From NCBI GenBank assembly GCA_018434685.1, contig JAHDOV010000003.1, forward strand, positions 92,302-156,301: a DNA stretch of 64,000 bases. Direction: 5' to 3'. This DNA is from Deltaproteobacteria bacterium. Its GTDB lineage: Bacteria > Desulfobacterota > Desulfomonilia > UBA1062. The notes beneath the pieces are model-generated. The model was not told the DNA's origin. It made no database searches and was given only the letters and a program-made list of their open reading frames with translations. Both the position numbers and the translations under genes were made by a program. This document shows, piece by piece, positions 1-9,249 of the stretch. Positions within the stretch are counted from its first letter, which is position 1, and each line of letters begins with the position of its first letter.

Positions 1-1
1 G

Positions 2-454
2 AAAGATGGCTTCAGGGCATTGCAGGAAGAGTTCGAACGGCTCAAGAAACATGAACGGCCGCAGATCATCATGGCAATTGAAGAGGCGCGCGGGCATGGA
101 GACCTTTCAGAGAATGCAGAGTACATCTATGCAAAGGAACGACAGGCCCTGATAGAAACCAGGATACAGGACCTGGAATACAAGCTGGGAACAGCGGAGA
201 TCATAGACACCGCCCAGCTCCCGGGAAACAGGATTGTCTTCGGTTCACAGTTCATCCTCTCCAATATGGATACCGATGACGAGATTGTCTACCAGATCGT
301 CGGCATAGACGAGTCGGATATCTCGCTGGGGAAGATTTCCATCGAGTCTCCCATGGCCAAGGCCCTGATCGGCAAGGGTCCGGGCGACGAAATAGTGGTG
401 AACACCCCGAACGGGAAGAGAGAATACGAGGTCCTGGAGATCATCTCGCAATAG
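2..454 (+). CDS. greA: Transcription elongation factor GreA (5' end cut by window)
   Basis: GreA binds in the secondary channel of RNA polymerase and stimulates cleavage of backtracked RNA. The reading frame is open from base 2, so the true start lies outside the window and roughly the first ten residues are missing. The N-terminal coiled coil is clear, with ERPQI followed by EARGHGDLSENAEY, the family signature that carries the acidic tip. The C-terminal FKBP-like domain ends in the typical GKREYEVLEI. The reported TTG at 20 is not the start, because residues in the family pattern continue upstream of it. Confidence is high. Confidence 0.95.
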   Translation, partial: KDGFRALQEEFERLKKHERPQIIMAIEEARGHGDLSENAEYIYAKERQALIETRIQDLEYKLGTAEIIDTAQLPGNRIVFGSQFILSNMDTDDEIVYQIVGIDESDISLGKISIESPMAKALIGKGPGDEIVVNTPNGKREYEVLEIISQ

Positions 455-633
455 TATCCCGAGGTTGTCAGGTTTTCCCTGCCATCCAAAAGCTGAACGA
501 GCAGATCCGGTGCCGGAGGTGTGCCCGCCGTGGGCAGGCCGTTGCCGTGCGGTGGTATCCCATTGAAAGAACAGCAGGATAATCTGCAAACGCAGGCTTG
601 ACTTATGCCGCAACATTCCATAAGGTGCGCACT

Positions 634-1341
634 ATGAACTGGGAAGCGATTGTAAAAGCATATCCCGACGATGCGGAAGGTGTCGCACAGACCCGGGCGA
701 TTTATGAGCTGCTTGCGGCGTCAGTCTCTGCGATGGAAATTCCGAAGCTCGAGAGCTCTGCCGGAAAAGAAGAGATCCTCGCGTGTGTTCCCCGCTCCCT
801 CCTCGCAGAGATCTGCCGGGAGGGATGGGTGCAGGTGTTCGCGGCCGAGCCGGAGCTTGATCTGGAACGCGCCATAGACGCATTCCTCAGTGATGATGCC
901 CTGCCCGATCTGCCGGACGAATACCGCGTCCTGCTGACCATGTTCATCCAGCCTGCAGTTACCCTCTACATGAACGCCCTGCGGCAGCACAATGCCGAGC
1001 TGGTGCCTGTTGCGACGAGCTCCGGCAGCTGTCCGTTCTGCCGGGTGTACCCGAGGATCGCCTTTGACTCCGAGACCACGAGGCGGCTGAGCTGCCTGCT
1101 CTGTGGCCATGAGTGGGAGATTGCGCGCATCAAATGTCCGTGCTGCGGCAACGGCGACTTTGAAACGCTCGGATACTTCGAGGCAGAGGGCATCGAGGGG
1201 GTGCGGGTATATTTCTGCAACATCTGCAAGCATTACCTCAAGGTCATCGACACACGCACCCGCCAGGCATACGATGCGGGTACAGAGGATATTATCACCC
1301 TCGCCCTGGACGGCCTCGCAGAACAGGAAGGGTATCGGTAG
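634..1341 (+). CDS. fdhE: FdhE-like formate dehydrogenase accessory protein
   Basis: FdhE proteins bind iron through CxxC motifs and are needed for activity of exported formate dehydrogenases, themselves Tat substrates. The C-terminal half carries four such motifs in family order: CPFC, CLLC with HEWE, CPCC and CNIC, the last followed by KHYLKVIDT. The N-terminal half is the helical variable part. I chose the ATG at 634 because AAGGTG stands 6 bases upstream; the in-frame TTG at 598 would add 12 residues unlike the family. The protein is shorter (235 aa) than E. coli FdhE (about 309 aa). The tat genes lie convergently just downstream, which fits functionally. No formate dehydrogenase genes are in the window. 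Confidence 0.85.
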   Translation: MNWEAIVKAYPDDAEGVAQTRAIYELLAASVSAMEIPKLESSAGKEEILACVPRSLLAEICREGWVQVFAAEPELDLERAIDAFLSDDALPDLPDEYRVLLTMFIQPAVTLYMNALRQHNAELVPVATSSGSCPFCRVYPRIAFDSETTRRLSCLLCGHEWEIARIKCPCCGNGDFETLGYFEAEGIEGVRVYFCNICKHYLKVIDTRTRQAYDAGTEDIITLALDGLAEQEGYR

Positions 1342-1377
1342 CCCTCTTTTTTTCTCAGAACCCGGTGGATCCCTCAA

Positions 1378-2115
1378 CTAGGCCGGGGTGTCCTTGTCTT
1401 TTTTCCTGCGGACCAGATAGGTGACCCAGATACTGATCTCGTAGAGTATGAGCAGCGGGATGGCGAGCAGGAACTGGCTGATGACGTCCGGCGGGGTGAG
1501 TATGGCTGCCAGGACAAACACGATGAGGATGGCGTACTTCCGCTGTTTTCTCAGGACGGTATGGTTTGCGATGCCCATCTTTGCCAGAAAATACATGACC
1601 ACGGGCAGCTCAAAGGTGATGCCGAAGGCGAACAGCAGCCTCATGGCAAAGCCCAGGTACTGGTTCATGGAGGGCAGTGCCGAGATCCTGTCTGTGGAGA
1701 ACCCGAGGAAGAACTTGAACCCCAGGGGGAAGACCACGTAGAAGGCAAAGGAGATTCCCATGAAGAAGAATAACGAGGCCACGAGCACGAAGGGGAGGAC
1801 GTAGCGCCGCTCGTTTTCGTAGAGTCCGGGCATCACGAATTTCCAGATCTGGTAGAAGATCACCGGGGCTGACAGGAGCAGCCCGGCAAAAAAGGAGACC
1901 TTCAGGTAGGTGAAGAAGGCCTCGGGCAGCGAGGTGTAGATGAGCTGGCCGTCTTCGGGCATCACCCTGATCAGGGGCGATACGAGGAAGTTGAAGATCT
2001 TCTCGGAAAAGGTATAGGTCGCGAGAAAACCGACACCTATGGCGACCACGCACTTGACGAGTCTCCACCGCAATTCTTCCAGGTGGTCGGTTATCGGGAG
2101 CTTTTCCTCTTCCAA
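1378..2115 (-). CDS. tatC: Sec-independent protein translocase TatC
   Basis: TatC is the six-helix membrane receptor for twin-arginine signal peptides. The start shows the conserved cytoplasmic segment PITDHLEELRWRL, and six hydrophobic helices follow, with the family stretch PLGFKFF and a conserved FAFGITFELPV near helix four. The length of 245 aa is normal. The start codon is TTG at 2115, five bases after the stop of tatA/B, so translation is probably coupled. A Tat substrate, the DUF362 protein, is encoded at 40.2-41.4 kb. Confidence 0.95.
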   Translation of the reverse strand: MEEEKLPITDHLEELRWRLVKCVVAIGVGFLATYTFSEKIFNFLVSPLIRVMPEDGQLIYTSLPEAFFTYLKVSFFAGLLLSAPVIFYQIWKFVMPGLYENERRYVLPFVLVASLFFFMGISFAFYVVFPLGFKFFLGFSTDRISALPSMNQYLGFAMRLLFAFGITFELPVVMYFLAKMGIANHTVLRKQRKYAILIVFVLAAILTPPDVISQFLLAIPLLILYEISIWVTYLVRRKKDKDTPA

Positions 2116-2120
2116 GCGGG

Positions 2121-2447
2121 CTATACCTCTATCTCATCAGGATTGTACGAGGTGGTTTTTTCCGATGCCTTCTTGTCGGGATCTTCGTCCTTGTTTTCAG
2201 GCTCTTTCTGCTCGGGTGCCGGTTCCTGGTCTGCCGGCTGCTTCTCGTCGGTTTTTTCCTGCTGAGGTTCTGGCGAATTGAGATCGGATACCTGGTCGAT
2301 CTCCTTTTTGAGGTCGTTCGTGGCCCGCTGAAAATCGCCCATGGCCCTGCCCAGGGATTTGGCTATCTCAGGGAGTTTCCTCGGCCCCAGTATGATCAGG
2401 GCAAGGACCAGTATGATTATGAGTTCCTGTCCACCTATTCCAAACAT
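2121..2447 (-). CDS. TatA/TatB-family translocase subunit
   Basis: This is a single-helix component of the twin-arginine translocase. The N-terminus MFGIGGQELIIILVLALIIL is the membrane helix, followed by the hinge GPRKLPEIAKSLGRAM and an amphipathic helix. The remaining 50 residues are a highly charged Glu/Lys/Pro tail. The MF.IG..EL start and the length (108 aa) point towards TatB, while KLPEIAKSLG also fits TatA, so I leave the symbol empty. It is transcribed with tatC, five bases downstream, and stands divergent from lpxC. Confidence 0.9.
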   Translation of the reverse strand: MFGIGGQELIIILVLALIILGPRKLPEIAKSLGRAMGDFQRATNDLKKEIDQVSDLNSPEPQQEKTDEKQPADQEPAPEQKEPENKDEDPDKKASEKTTSYNPDEIEV

Positions 2448-2551
2448 GGAATGACCTTATATGTGTTTTTCTGGTGGGTGTCAAATCAAAGCGCATAGGG
2501 GAGTTTTACCATTTGACTAATAGCATGTTGTTTCATAATCTAGTTCCTACG

Positions 2552-3364
2552 ATGAGACGAACGACCGTTGCACAGGACCTTGTCATCAGGGGGACCGGCA
2601 TACACAGGGGAGGGCAGATCGAGCTGCACCTGCATCCCGGCGATGCCGGGATCGTCTTCATACAGGGCGGAACGAGGATTGCGGCTGTCCCGGACAATGT
2701 CGTGGATACCCGGCTCAATACCACGCTCGGTGCCGACGGGGCGAGGATAGCCACCGTGGAGCATCTCATGTCGGCCTTCTACGGACTCGGTGTCACCGAC
2801 TGCGAGGTCGCGGTCACCGGCGACGAGATGCCGGCCATGGACGGGTCTGCCCTGGAGTTTGTCACCCGCATCCGGGATGCGGGCCTCAAAGAGCTTGGCG
2901 GCGAGGTGCCTGAGATCGTGATCCGTGAGGCCGTGCGCGTGGAACAGGGTGACGCGTGGGTGGAGGTGGTGCCGGGGGAGTTCAGCGTTGCCTATGAGAT
3001 CGATTTTACCGAAGAGGCCATCGGCTCCCAGCGGTTCAGCTTCACCGGCAGGGAGTATGCGGCGCAGATCGCACCCGCGCGGACCTTCGGCCTGCTCAGG
3101 GATGTGGAGATGATGCGCTCCCTGGGGCTTGCGCTCGGAGGAGGGCTCCACAACGCGGTGGTGGTGGACGGCTCAGAGGTGCTCAACCCCGAAGGCCTGA
3201 GGTTTGCCGACGAGTTTGTGCGGCACAAGATCCTGGATATCCTCGGCGACCTCTGGACCCTGGGCGCACCGCTCAAGGGACAGGTCAGGGCTCACAAGGC
3301 CAATCACCGGCTCCACATAGAACTCGCCCGGAAGATCTGCGAGCTGCCCGGAGTGCGGGGATGA
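2552..3364 (+). CDS. lpxC: UDP-3-O-acyl-N-acetylglucosamine deacetylase LpxC
   Basis: LpxC is the zinc hydrolase that makes the committed step of lipid A synthesis in the cytoplasm. The Zn-ligand helix is in ATVEHLMSAFYGLGV, the DGSA loop follows, then HNAVVVD, the second Zn site FVRHKILDILGDL and the C-terminal catalytic histidine in KANHRLHIELARK. I chose ATG at 2552 because the conserved domain (MRRTTVAQDLVIRGTGIHRG) begins exactly there. There is no good Shine-Dalgarno at either candidate start. The stop overlaps the ATG of the histidine kinase gene, so the genes are coupled. Its presence shows an LPS-bearing outer membrane. Confidence 0.95.
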   Translation: MRRTTVAQDLVIRGTGIHRGGQIELHLHPGDAGIVFIQGGTRIAAVPDNVVDTRLNTTLGADGARIATVEHLMSAFYGLGVTDCEVAVTGDEMPAMDGSALEFVTRIRDAGLKELGGEVPEIVIREAVRVEQGDAWVEVVPGEFSVAYEIDFTEEAIGSQRFSFTGREYAAQIAPARTFGLLRDVEMMRSLGLALGGGLHNAVVVDGSEVLNPEGLRFADEFVRHKILDILGDLWTLGAPLKGQVRAHKANHRLHIELARKICELPGVRG

Positions 3365-5550
3365 GGCAGGGGATGACGAAACGGAAAAAAGAGCTCATCA
3401 TCATCGGCATCATCATCGCCCTGATCTCCCTGCTCAGCGTGGCGAGGACGAACATCGGCAGCATAAACATGCCGCCGCCGAGCAATATCGTGATCTTTAC
3501 CCTGATCAGCCTCAATGTCGTCCTGCTCATCCTGGTCATCTTCCTGGTGACCCGCAACATTGCAAAGCTCATCCTGGAGAGAAAGCGCGGGGTGCTCGGC
3601 ACACGGCTGCGCACCAAGCTCGTGGCGGCCTTCGTTACCCTGACCATCATCCCCACCATGGTGCTGTTCTTCACGAGCATCCTGTTCCTGAACCGGAGCA
3701 TGGAGGGCTGGCTCTCCTCCGAGGTGGAAACCGCCATCGAGGAATCGATGAATGTGGCGAACATCTACTACAAGGAGGCCTCGGCGGATGCCATCCACTA
3801 CGCGAGCTCCATATCGAACGAGATAACCCAGAGGAGGCTGCTCAAGGAGGAAAACCTGGCGATCCTCCAGTCGCTGCTCCAGGAGAAGATGGCCCTGTTC
3901 AGGCTCTCGGCCGTGGAGATCTTTTCCGCCCAGGGGGAAGAGCTCGTCAAGATCATCTCCCCGGAGATCGGCATCACGAGCATGCCGAGCCCGGAATCCG
4001 GCCTGGTCCAATCCGCCATGGAAGGCAAGACCATGTCCATCGTCGTGGGCACGGGCACGGCCGACATCATCGAGGGCATCGTGCCCATCAAGTCATCCTT
4101 CAACCCCAAGGATGTCGTGGGCGTGCTCGTTGTCGACTACTACATACCGGAAAGCCTCTCCGGCAGGATGGGGATCATCAAGTCGTCGTTTGCCGACTAC
4201 ATCCAGAGTCTCCGGCTCAAGGGCCCCATCAAGACCAACTACATCATCATCCTCACCTCGGTGACGCTGCTGGTGATCTTCTCCGCGATATGGTTCGGGC
4301 TCAATATCTCCAAGGGGCTCATCAATCCCATCGAGAAGCTCGTGGAGGGAACCCAGCGGATCTCCAGGGGCGACCTTGGGTTCTACATCGACGTGCAGTC
4401 CAACGACGAACTCGGCATTCTCGTCCAGGACTTCAATGCCATGGTCTACGACCTCACCGAGTCGCGCCGGCACCTCGAGAGTGCCTATAACGAGCTCGCC
4501 TACCGCAACCGGTACATCGAGACGGTGTTGAACAACATCTCCACCGGCGTCATCACGGTCAACAGCGACGACTGCATCACCATGATCAATCCCGCTGCCC
4601 AGAACATGTTTGCCATCACCGAGGAATCGGTCATCGGCAAAGATTTCCCCGAGATCCTCCAGGAGTCGCAGATCCCCATGGTGAGCGAGCTGGTGGAGGC
4701 GCTCATGAAATCGAGGGGGACCTCCACCCAGCGGCAGATAACCGTATCGGTGGAGGGCAAGCGGCTCGCGCTCATGGGGCATGCCTCGCTCCTGTACGAC
4801 GACAACAACGAGCACATGGGCATGGTGGTGGTGTTCGACGACCTCACCCAGCTCCAGAAGATGGAGCGCATGGCGGCGTGGCGGGAGGTCGCCCGGCGCA
4901 TCGCCCACGAGGTGAAGAATCCGCTCACCCCCATACAGCTCTCGGCACAGCGGCTGCGGAGGCGGTACCTCGAGAACCTCGGGGATGACGGCCAGGTATT
5001 CGACGAATGCACCCGGGTCATCATCAACGAGGTGGACGAGATGAAGCGGCTGGTCAACGAGTTCTCCGCCTTTGCGAAGATGCCGTCGTCCATGCCCATG
5101 CCGGACAACCTCAATCAGGTGGTCTCCGATGCGGTGACGCTCTACCGGCAGGCCCACTCACAGATCGAATATGTCGTGGAGCTCGATGCCACGCTCCCGG
5201 TCGTGGAGATCGACAGCGCCCAGATCAGCAGGGCCATCGGCAATCTCCTGGAGAATGCAACCACCGCGGTGCTGGAGGCAGCCAATTCGCTCAAGAGGGT
5301 GACCATCAGGACCAGCTACGACCCGGACGTCCACATCGCCACGCTCGATATCGCGGATACGGGCGAGGGGATACCGTCGAAGGTAAAGGAACGGCTGTTC
5401 GAGCCGTATTTCTCAACGAAAAAGAGCGGGACCGGCCTGGGGCTGGTCATCGTCAACAGGATCATTGCCGACCATAACGGTTTTATCCGTGTCAGGGACA
5501 ACAAGCCCACGGGCACGGTGTTCAGCATCGAGCTTCCCGTAAAGGAGTAA
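3361..5550 (+). CDS. ntrY: NtrY-type membrane sensor histidine kinase
   Basis: This is a 729-residue sensor kinase partnered with the sigma-54 activator directly downstream. Three hydrophobic helices lie near residues 10-30, 45-65 and 85-110. They are followed by an extracytoplasmic sensing segment, a fourth helix near 285-310, a HAMP domain, a PAS domain (about 380-490), the HisKA domain with its phosphorylatable His in RRIAHEVKNPLTPIQLS, and an HATPase domain with NLLENATTAV, DTGEGIP and GTGLGLVIV. The KNPLTPIQLSAQRLRR stretch is typical of NtrY. The GGAG at 3350 supports ATG 3361, which overlaps the lpxC stop. The input signal cannot be read from sequence. Confidence 0.9.
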   Translation: MRQGMTKRKKELIIIGIIIALISLLSVARTNIGSINMPPPSNIVIFTLISLNVVLLILVIFLVTRNIAKLILERKRGVLGTRLRTKLVAAFVTLTIIPTMVLFFTSILFLNRSMEGWLSSEVETAIEESMNVANIYYKEASADAIHYASSISNEITQRRLLKEENLAILQSLLQEKMALFRLSAVEIFSAQGEELVKIISPEIGITSMPSPESGLVQSAMEGKTMSIVVGTGTADIIEGIVPIKSSFNPKDVVGVLVVDYYIPESLSGRMGIIKSSFADYIQSLRLKGPIKTNYIIILTSVTLLVIFSAIWFGLNISKGLINPIEKLVEGTQRISRGDLGFYIDVQSNDELGILVQDFNAMVYDLTESRRHLESAYNELAYRNRYIETVLNNISTGVITVNSDDCITMINPAAQNMFAITEESVIGKDFPEILQESQIPMVSELVEALMKSRGTSTQRQITVSVEGKRLALMGHASLLYDDNNEHMGMVVVFDDLTQLQKMERMAAWREVARRIAHEVKNPLTPIQLSAQRLRRRYLENLGDDGQVFDECTRVIINEVDEMKRLVNEFSAFAKMPSSMPMPDNLNQVVSDAVTLYRQAHSQIEYVVELDATLPVVEIDSAQISRAIGNLLENATTAVLEAANSLKRVTIRTSYDPDVHIATLDIADTGEGIPSKVKERLFEPYFSTKKSGTGLGLVIVNRIIADHNGFIRVRDNKPTGTVFSIELPVKE

Positions 5551-5553
5551 TTC

Positions 5554-6906
5554 ATGAAGCACACCATTCTTATTGTAGATGACGAGGAAAACATTCGGTT
5601 CTCCCTCAAGGGCGGGCTCGAAGACGAAGGGTATAACACGATTCTCGCCGGCAGCGGCGAAGAGGCGCTCAAGCTGGTGGAAAAGCAGGATGTGGACCTC
5701 ATACTCCTGGATATCTGGATGCCCGGCAGAGACGGTCTCCAGATCCTCGAGGAGCTCAAGAACAACGGCTCGACGGTCCCGGTCATCATCATGACCGGCC
5801 ACGGCTCCATCGACAACGCGGTGCGGGCAACGAGGCTGGGCGCGCTGGACTTCATCGAGAAACCCCTCGACCTCAACAAGATCATCATCACGCTGAACAA
5901 CACGCTCCTCCTGAAGGCCCTGGAGGAGGAGAATGCCCTGCTGCGCAAGAAGACGGAGAAGGACGACGAGATGATCGGCAATTCTCCGGCCATAAGAAAG
6001 CTCAAGGAGCAGATCGACATGGCTGCCCCGTCCGATGCGTGGGTGCTCATCCTCGGGGAGAACGGCACCGGCAAGGAGCTGGTGGCCCGCAGGCTCCACA
6101 AGAAGAGCGCGCGGGAGAAGGGCCCCTTCGTGGAGGTCAACTGCGCGGCCATCCCGGAAGAGCTCATCGAGAGCGAGCTCTTCGGCCATGAAAAGGGTGC
6201 CTTTACCGGCGCCACCGAGCGCAAGCGCGGCAAGTTCGACCTGGCGCACTACGGCACGCTGTTCCTCGATGAGATCGGCGACATGAGCATGCCCACCCAG
6301 GCCAAGATCCTGCGCATTCCCCAGGAACAGCGCTTCGAGCGGGTGCGCGGTTCCCAGACCATACAGGTCAACGTCCGCGTCCTCACCGCCACGAACAAGG
6401 ATCTGGAAAAGGAGATCGGTGAGGGCAGGTTCCGGCAGGACCTCTACTACCGGCTCAACGTCATCCCCATCAACGTGCCCCGGCTCATCGAGCGCAAAGA
6501 GGATATCCCCGAGCTTGCCGAGCACTTCCTCAAGCTGTTCTCCCCCTTGAAGGGCGGGATGAAGAAGAACATCACCGACGGCGCCATCAAGAAACTCATG
6601 CAGCACGACTGGCCGGGCAATGTCCGCGAGCTCAAAAACATCATCGAACGGCTCGTGATCATGACCCCCGGGGATACGATCACGGCCGACGACATCCTGC
6701 CGCTGGGCACCCGCTCGTCTTCGGAGATCGACAAGCTCCTGAGCTTCGAGCAGCTCAAGGACGCCAGGGCGGAGTTCGAGAAGATATTCATAGAGAACAA
6801 GCTGAGACAGTGCGGGTTCAACATTTCCAAAACAGCCGATGTCATCGGCGTCGAGCGGAGCAACCTGCACCGCAAGATCAAGGGCCTGGGTATCGATGTC
6901 GGATGA
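5554..6906 (+). CDS. ntrX: NtrX-type sigma-54-dependent response regulator
   Basis: This activator of sigma-54 promoters is the likely target of the kinase three bases upstream. It has a receiver domain (1-120) with the phospho-acceptor in LILLDIWMPG and the Lys in FIEKPLD. The AAA+ domain has Walker A GENGTGKE, the sigma-54 contact loop GAFTGA and Walker B TLFLDEIGD. It ends with a Fis-type HTH in FNISKTADVIGVERSNLHRK. The RBS AAGGAG ends 7 bases before the ATG. A 511-residue antisense frame across the gene is a GC-rich shadow. Its place after lpxC suggests control of envelope or nitrogen/redox genes, which is inference. Confidence 0.93.
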   Translation: MKHTILIVDDEENIRFSLKGGLEDEGYNTILAGSGEEALKLVEKQDVDLILLDIWMPGRDGLQILEELKNNGSTVPVIIMTGHGSIDNAVRATRLGALDFIEKPLDLNKIIITLNNTLLLKALEEENALLRKKTEKDDEMIGNSPAIRKLKEQIDMAAPSDAWVLILGENGTGKELVARRLHKKSAREKGPFVEVNCAAIPEELIESELFGHEKGAFTGATERKRGKFDLAHYGTLFLDEIGDMSMPTQAKILRIPQEQRFERVRGSQTIQVNVRVLTATNKDLEKEIGEGRFRQDLYYRLNVIPINVPRLIERKEDIPELAEHFLKLFSPLKGGMKKNITDGAIKKLMQHDWPGNVRELKNIIERLVIMTPGDTITADDILPLGTRSSSEIDKLLSFEQLKDARAEFEKIFIENKLRQCGFNISKTADVIGVERSNLHRKIKGLGIDVG

Positions 6907-8452
6907 GACCGGATCAGTCAGGAAAGACCCCGGAGGGAAGCTCAACATTGCACTCGTCTACCCGAACACCTACTGGGTGGGGATGTCCAACCTCGGCGTC
7001 CACGCCATGTACCGTGCCTTCAACGACCACCCCGGCATCTGCTGCGAGCGGTTTTTCCTGGACCATGAAAAATCCATAGAATCCGGCCGGTCCCTGCAGG
7101 ACTTCCACATCGTCGCCTTCAGCGTCTCCTACGAGCTCGACTGGATCTACCTCGTGCAGATCCTCCAGAAGAGCCGGATACCCGTCAGGGCCGCCGAACG
7201 CCGGGGCGCCCCGGTGGTCATGGCCGGCGGCTCCGCCATGACCATGAACCCCGAACCGGTTGCCGATGCCCTGGACATCTGCTTTCTCGGAGAGGGTGAG
7301 CACCTGGCCGAGCGTCTCTCGAATGCCTTCGAGGCAGGCACCGACTACGAGGGCGTGCTTGACCGCCTCCAGGAGGTGCCCGGCATCTACCTGCCCTCGA
7401 GGACCTTTCCGGTGCATAGGGGGGATGCCATAGAGGAGTTCGCCGGGCCCGGGCCCGTGCTCTCGGTGATCGACCCCATCATCGATCCCGGCTACACGAC
7501 AGTGGTCACAAAGGACACGGTCTTCGGCGACATGTTCCTCATCGAGACGGCCCGCGGCTGTCCCTACCGGTGCCGGTTCTGCACGGCCCGGGAGATCTAC
7601 TCGCCCTTCAGGCCGGTGGCCATCGAATATCTCACGGGCCTGCTGGACCGGGCCCAGGCCACGGGCAAGAAGATCGGCCTCGTGAGCACCTCGCTCAACA
7701 ACCACCCCGAGGCGATCAGGCTCTTTCAGGAGATCGACCGGCGCGGCCTGAAGATCGCCCCGCCTTCGCTGCGTCTCGGGATGATCAGCCCGGAGCTGCT
7801 CGACCTGCTCAGGGATTCCAGGGTGGGCGGCGTCACCCTCGCCCCGGAGACAGGGTCCGAGGGGCTGCGCACCGCCATCGGCAAGGGCATCCCCACCGAT
7901 ACCATCCTCGAGGATGTCCATGCGCTCGTCTCCCACGGGATCAGGGACCTGAAGCTCTACTTCATGGTGGGGCTTCCCGGAGAGGAGAGCACTGATATCG
8001 ATGACATCGTGGACCTGGTCAAGCGGGTCCGCCAGAGCTTCATCCATGTCTCGAAGGGCAACCGCAGGATCGGGACGATCTCGGTGAGCATCAACACCAT
8101 GGTGCCCAAGCCGCACACGGCCTATGAGCGCAGCGCCATGGTGACCGTGGCCGAAGCCAGGGCACGCATCAAGAAGATCGCCAGGGCGCTCAAGGGCCAG
8201 AGCAATGTCACGGTGGGCTTCGAAGGACCGAAGTGGGCCTATCTCCAGGCAATCCTCTCCCGGGGTGACCGCCGGGTGCTCGAGGTGATCGAGGAGATGG
8301 CGCAGACAGAGTCAGACTCATGGCAGGAGATCTTGAAACAGTGGCCGCGCAACCCCGACTATTATGCACTCAGGCACCGGTCCGCAGACGAGATCCTGCC
8401 GTGGTCGTTTTACACGACCTGCGCCCGGGAGGCCGGGCGCATAATCAGGTGA
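6896..8452 (+). CDS. B12-binding-type radical SAM protein of unknown function
   Basis: The 518-residue protein starts at ATG 6896, inside the last codons of ntrX; a longer frame from 6839 only reads through ntrX in another frame. Residues 15-150 resemble a cobalamin-binding-type Rossmann fold (NIALVYPNTYWVGMSNLG, then MAGGSAMTMNPEP). The radical SAM core has the cluster motif in ARGCPYRCRFCTARE near residue 220, giving CxxxCxxC. Similar domains occur in the TIGR03960 group, often beside a second domain that is absent here. The substrate is unknown. Overlap with ntrX and the 4-base gap to radC make it part of the lpxC operon. Confidence 0.85.
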   Translation: MSDETGSVRKDPGGKLNIALVYPNTYWVGMSNLGVHAMYRAFNDHPGICCERFFLDHEKSIESGRSLQDFHIVAFSVSYELDWIYLVQILQKSRIPVRAAERRGAPVVMAGGSAMTMNPEPVADALDICFLGEGEHLAERLSNAFEAGTDYEGVLDRLQEVPGIYLPSRTFPVHRGDAIEEFAGPGPVLSVIDPIIDPGYTTVVTKDTVFGDMFLIETARGCPYRCRFCTAREIYSPFRPVAIEYLTGLLDRAQATGKKIGLVSTSLNNHPEAIRLFQEIDRRGLKIAPPSLRLGMISPELLDLLRDSRVGGVTLAPETGSEGLRTAIGKGIPTDTILEDVHALVSHGIRDLKLYFMVGLPGEESTDIDDIVDLVKRVRQSFIHVSKGNRRIGTISVSINTMVPKPHTAYERSAMVTVAEARARIKKIARALKGQSNVTVGFEGPKWAYLQAILSRGDRRVLEVIEEMAQTESDSWQEILKQWPRNPDYYALRHRSADEILPWSFYTTCAREAGRIIR

Positions 8453-8456
8453 GGGT

Positions 8457-9140
8457 ATGAATGAAAAGACACTCGACTATCACGGTCACCGGAAACGGCT
8501 GAAGGAGCGGTTCAACGCCGCGGGACGGAAGGCGCTCCACGACTACGAGCTCCTGGAGCTGCTCCTGGCATACGCCATCCCGAGGAGGGACACGAAGCCC
8601 CTGGCCAAGGAGCTCATCCGGCAGCTCGGCTCGTTCCCCCGGGTCCTCGACGGCGATCGCGACGAGCTGGAGGCCGTCTCCGGCGTGGGCGAACAGGCAG
8701 GCACGCTCATCCGGCTCGTCAAGGCGTGCATGAACCAGTACCTGGAGCCGGGCGAGCGCGCCGGCACCAAGCTGGACTCCCCCGAGGCCGTGCTCGACTA
8801 CGTGCGCCTCGAGATCGGCAACAAGAACACCGAATACTTCATGCTGCTGTGCCTGAACGCGGCGGGCAAGGTTGTGCACACCGACCTCATGTCAAAGGGC
8901 ACGGTGAACATGGCCCACGTGTACCCGCGGGAGATCCTCAAGACCGCGCTCATCAAGAACGCCTCGGCGCTCATCCTCGTGCACAATCACCCCTCGGGGA
9001 CGCTCAACCCCTCCACCCACGACGAGAAGCTCACCCGGACGCTCACCGAGATGAGCGAGCACCTGGGGATCTCGGTGCACGACCACATCATCGTGACCAA
9101 GGACAGTGCGTACAGCATGAAGATGGGGAAATGCCTATGA
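8457..9140 (+). CDS. radC: RadC-family JAB/MPN-domain protein
   Basis: The 227-residue protein has an N-terminal helical and HhH part (LLELLLAYAIPRRD, VSGVGEQAG) and a C-terminal JAB1/MPN-like metalloprotease domain. The domain carries the metal motif HNHPSGTLNPSTHDEKLT and an upstream glutamate in YPREILK. RadC was long called a DNA repair protein, but its role is unsettled. It is the last gene of the lpxC operon and sits at the boundary with the accessory region that follows. Confidence 0.92.
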   Translation: MNEKTLDYHGHRKRLKERFNAAGRKALHDYELLELLLAYAIPRRDTKPLAKELIRQLGSFPRVLDGDRDELEAVSGVGEQAGTLIRLVKACMNQYLEPGERAGTKLDSPEAVLDYVRLEIGNKNTEYFMLLCLNAAGKVVHTDLMSKGTVNMAHVYPREILKTALIKNASALILVHNHPSGTLNPSTHDEKLTRTLTEMSEHLGISVHDHIIVTKDSAYSMKMGKCL

Positions 9141-9249
9141 ATTCATGTACTTTCATTGCTTGCCCAAAGACAATTCGGCAGGGATAGCCGAATTGGACGA
9201 CCGAACGGTCGCCCGCAGGGCGAAGGCAATGGATGGCCTGAATCAAAGT
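9141..9249. other. Intergenic stretch after radC with an insertion in the repeat's left end
   Basis: After radC the sequence TTGCCCAAAGAC resembles the left end of the second repeat copy (GTGCCCAAAGAAAC at about 11517). Here about 75 bases rich in short GC palindromes (for example GACCGAACGGTC at 9200-9211) separate it from the conserved body of the repeat. No gene is supported. Confidence 0.5.

Noticed and set aside
5413-6948. 511-codon minus-strand open frame antisense to ntrX
   Set aside because: The plus strand carries a complete sigma-54 activator with all motifs; the antisense frame is Asp/Leu/His-rich shadow typical of GC-rich genes. The same applies to the 6914-8116 and 4093-5157 antisense frames.
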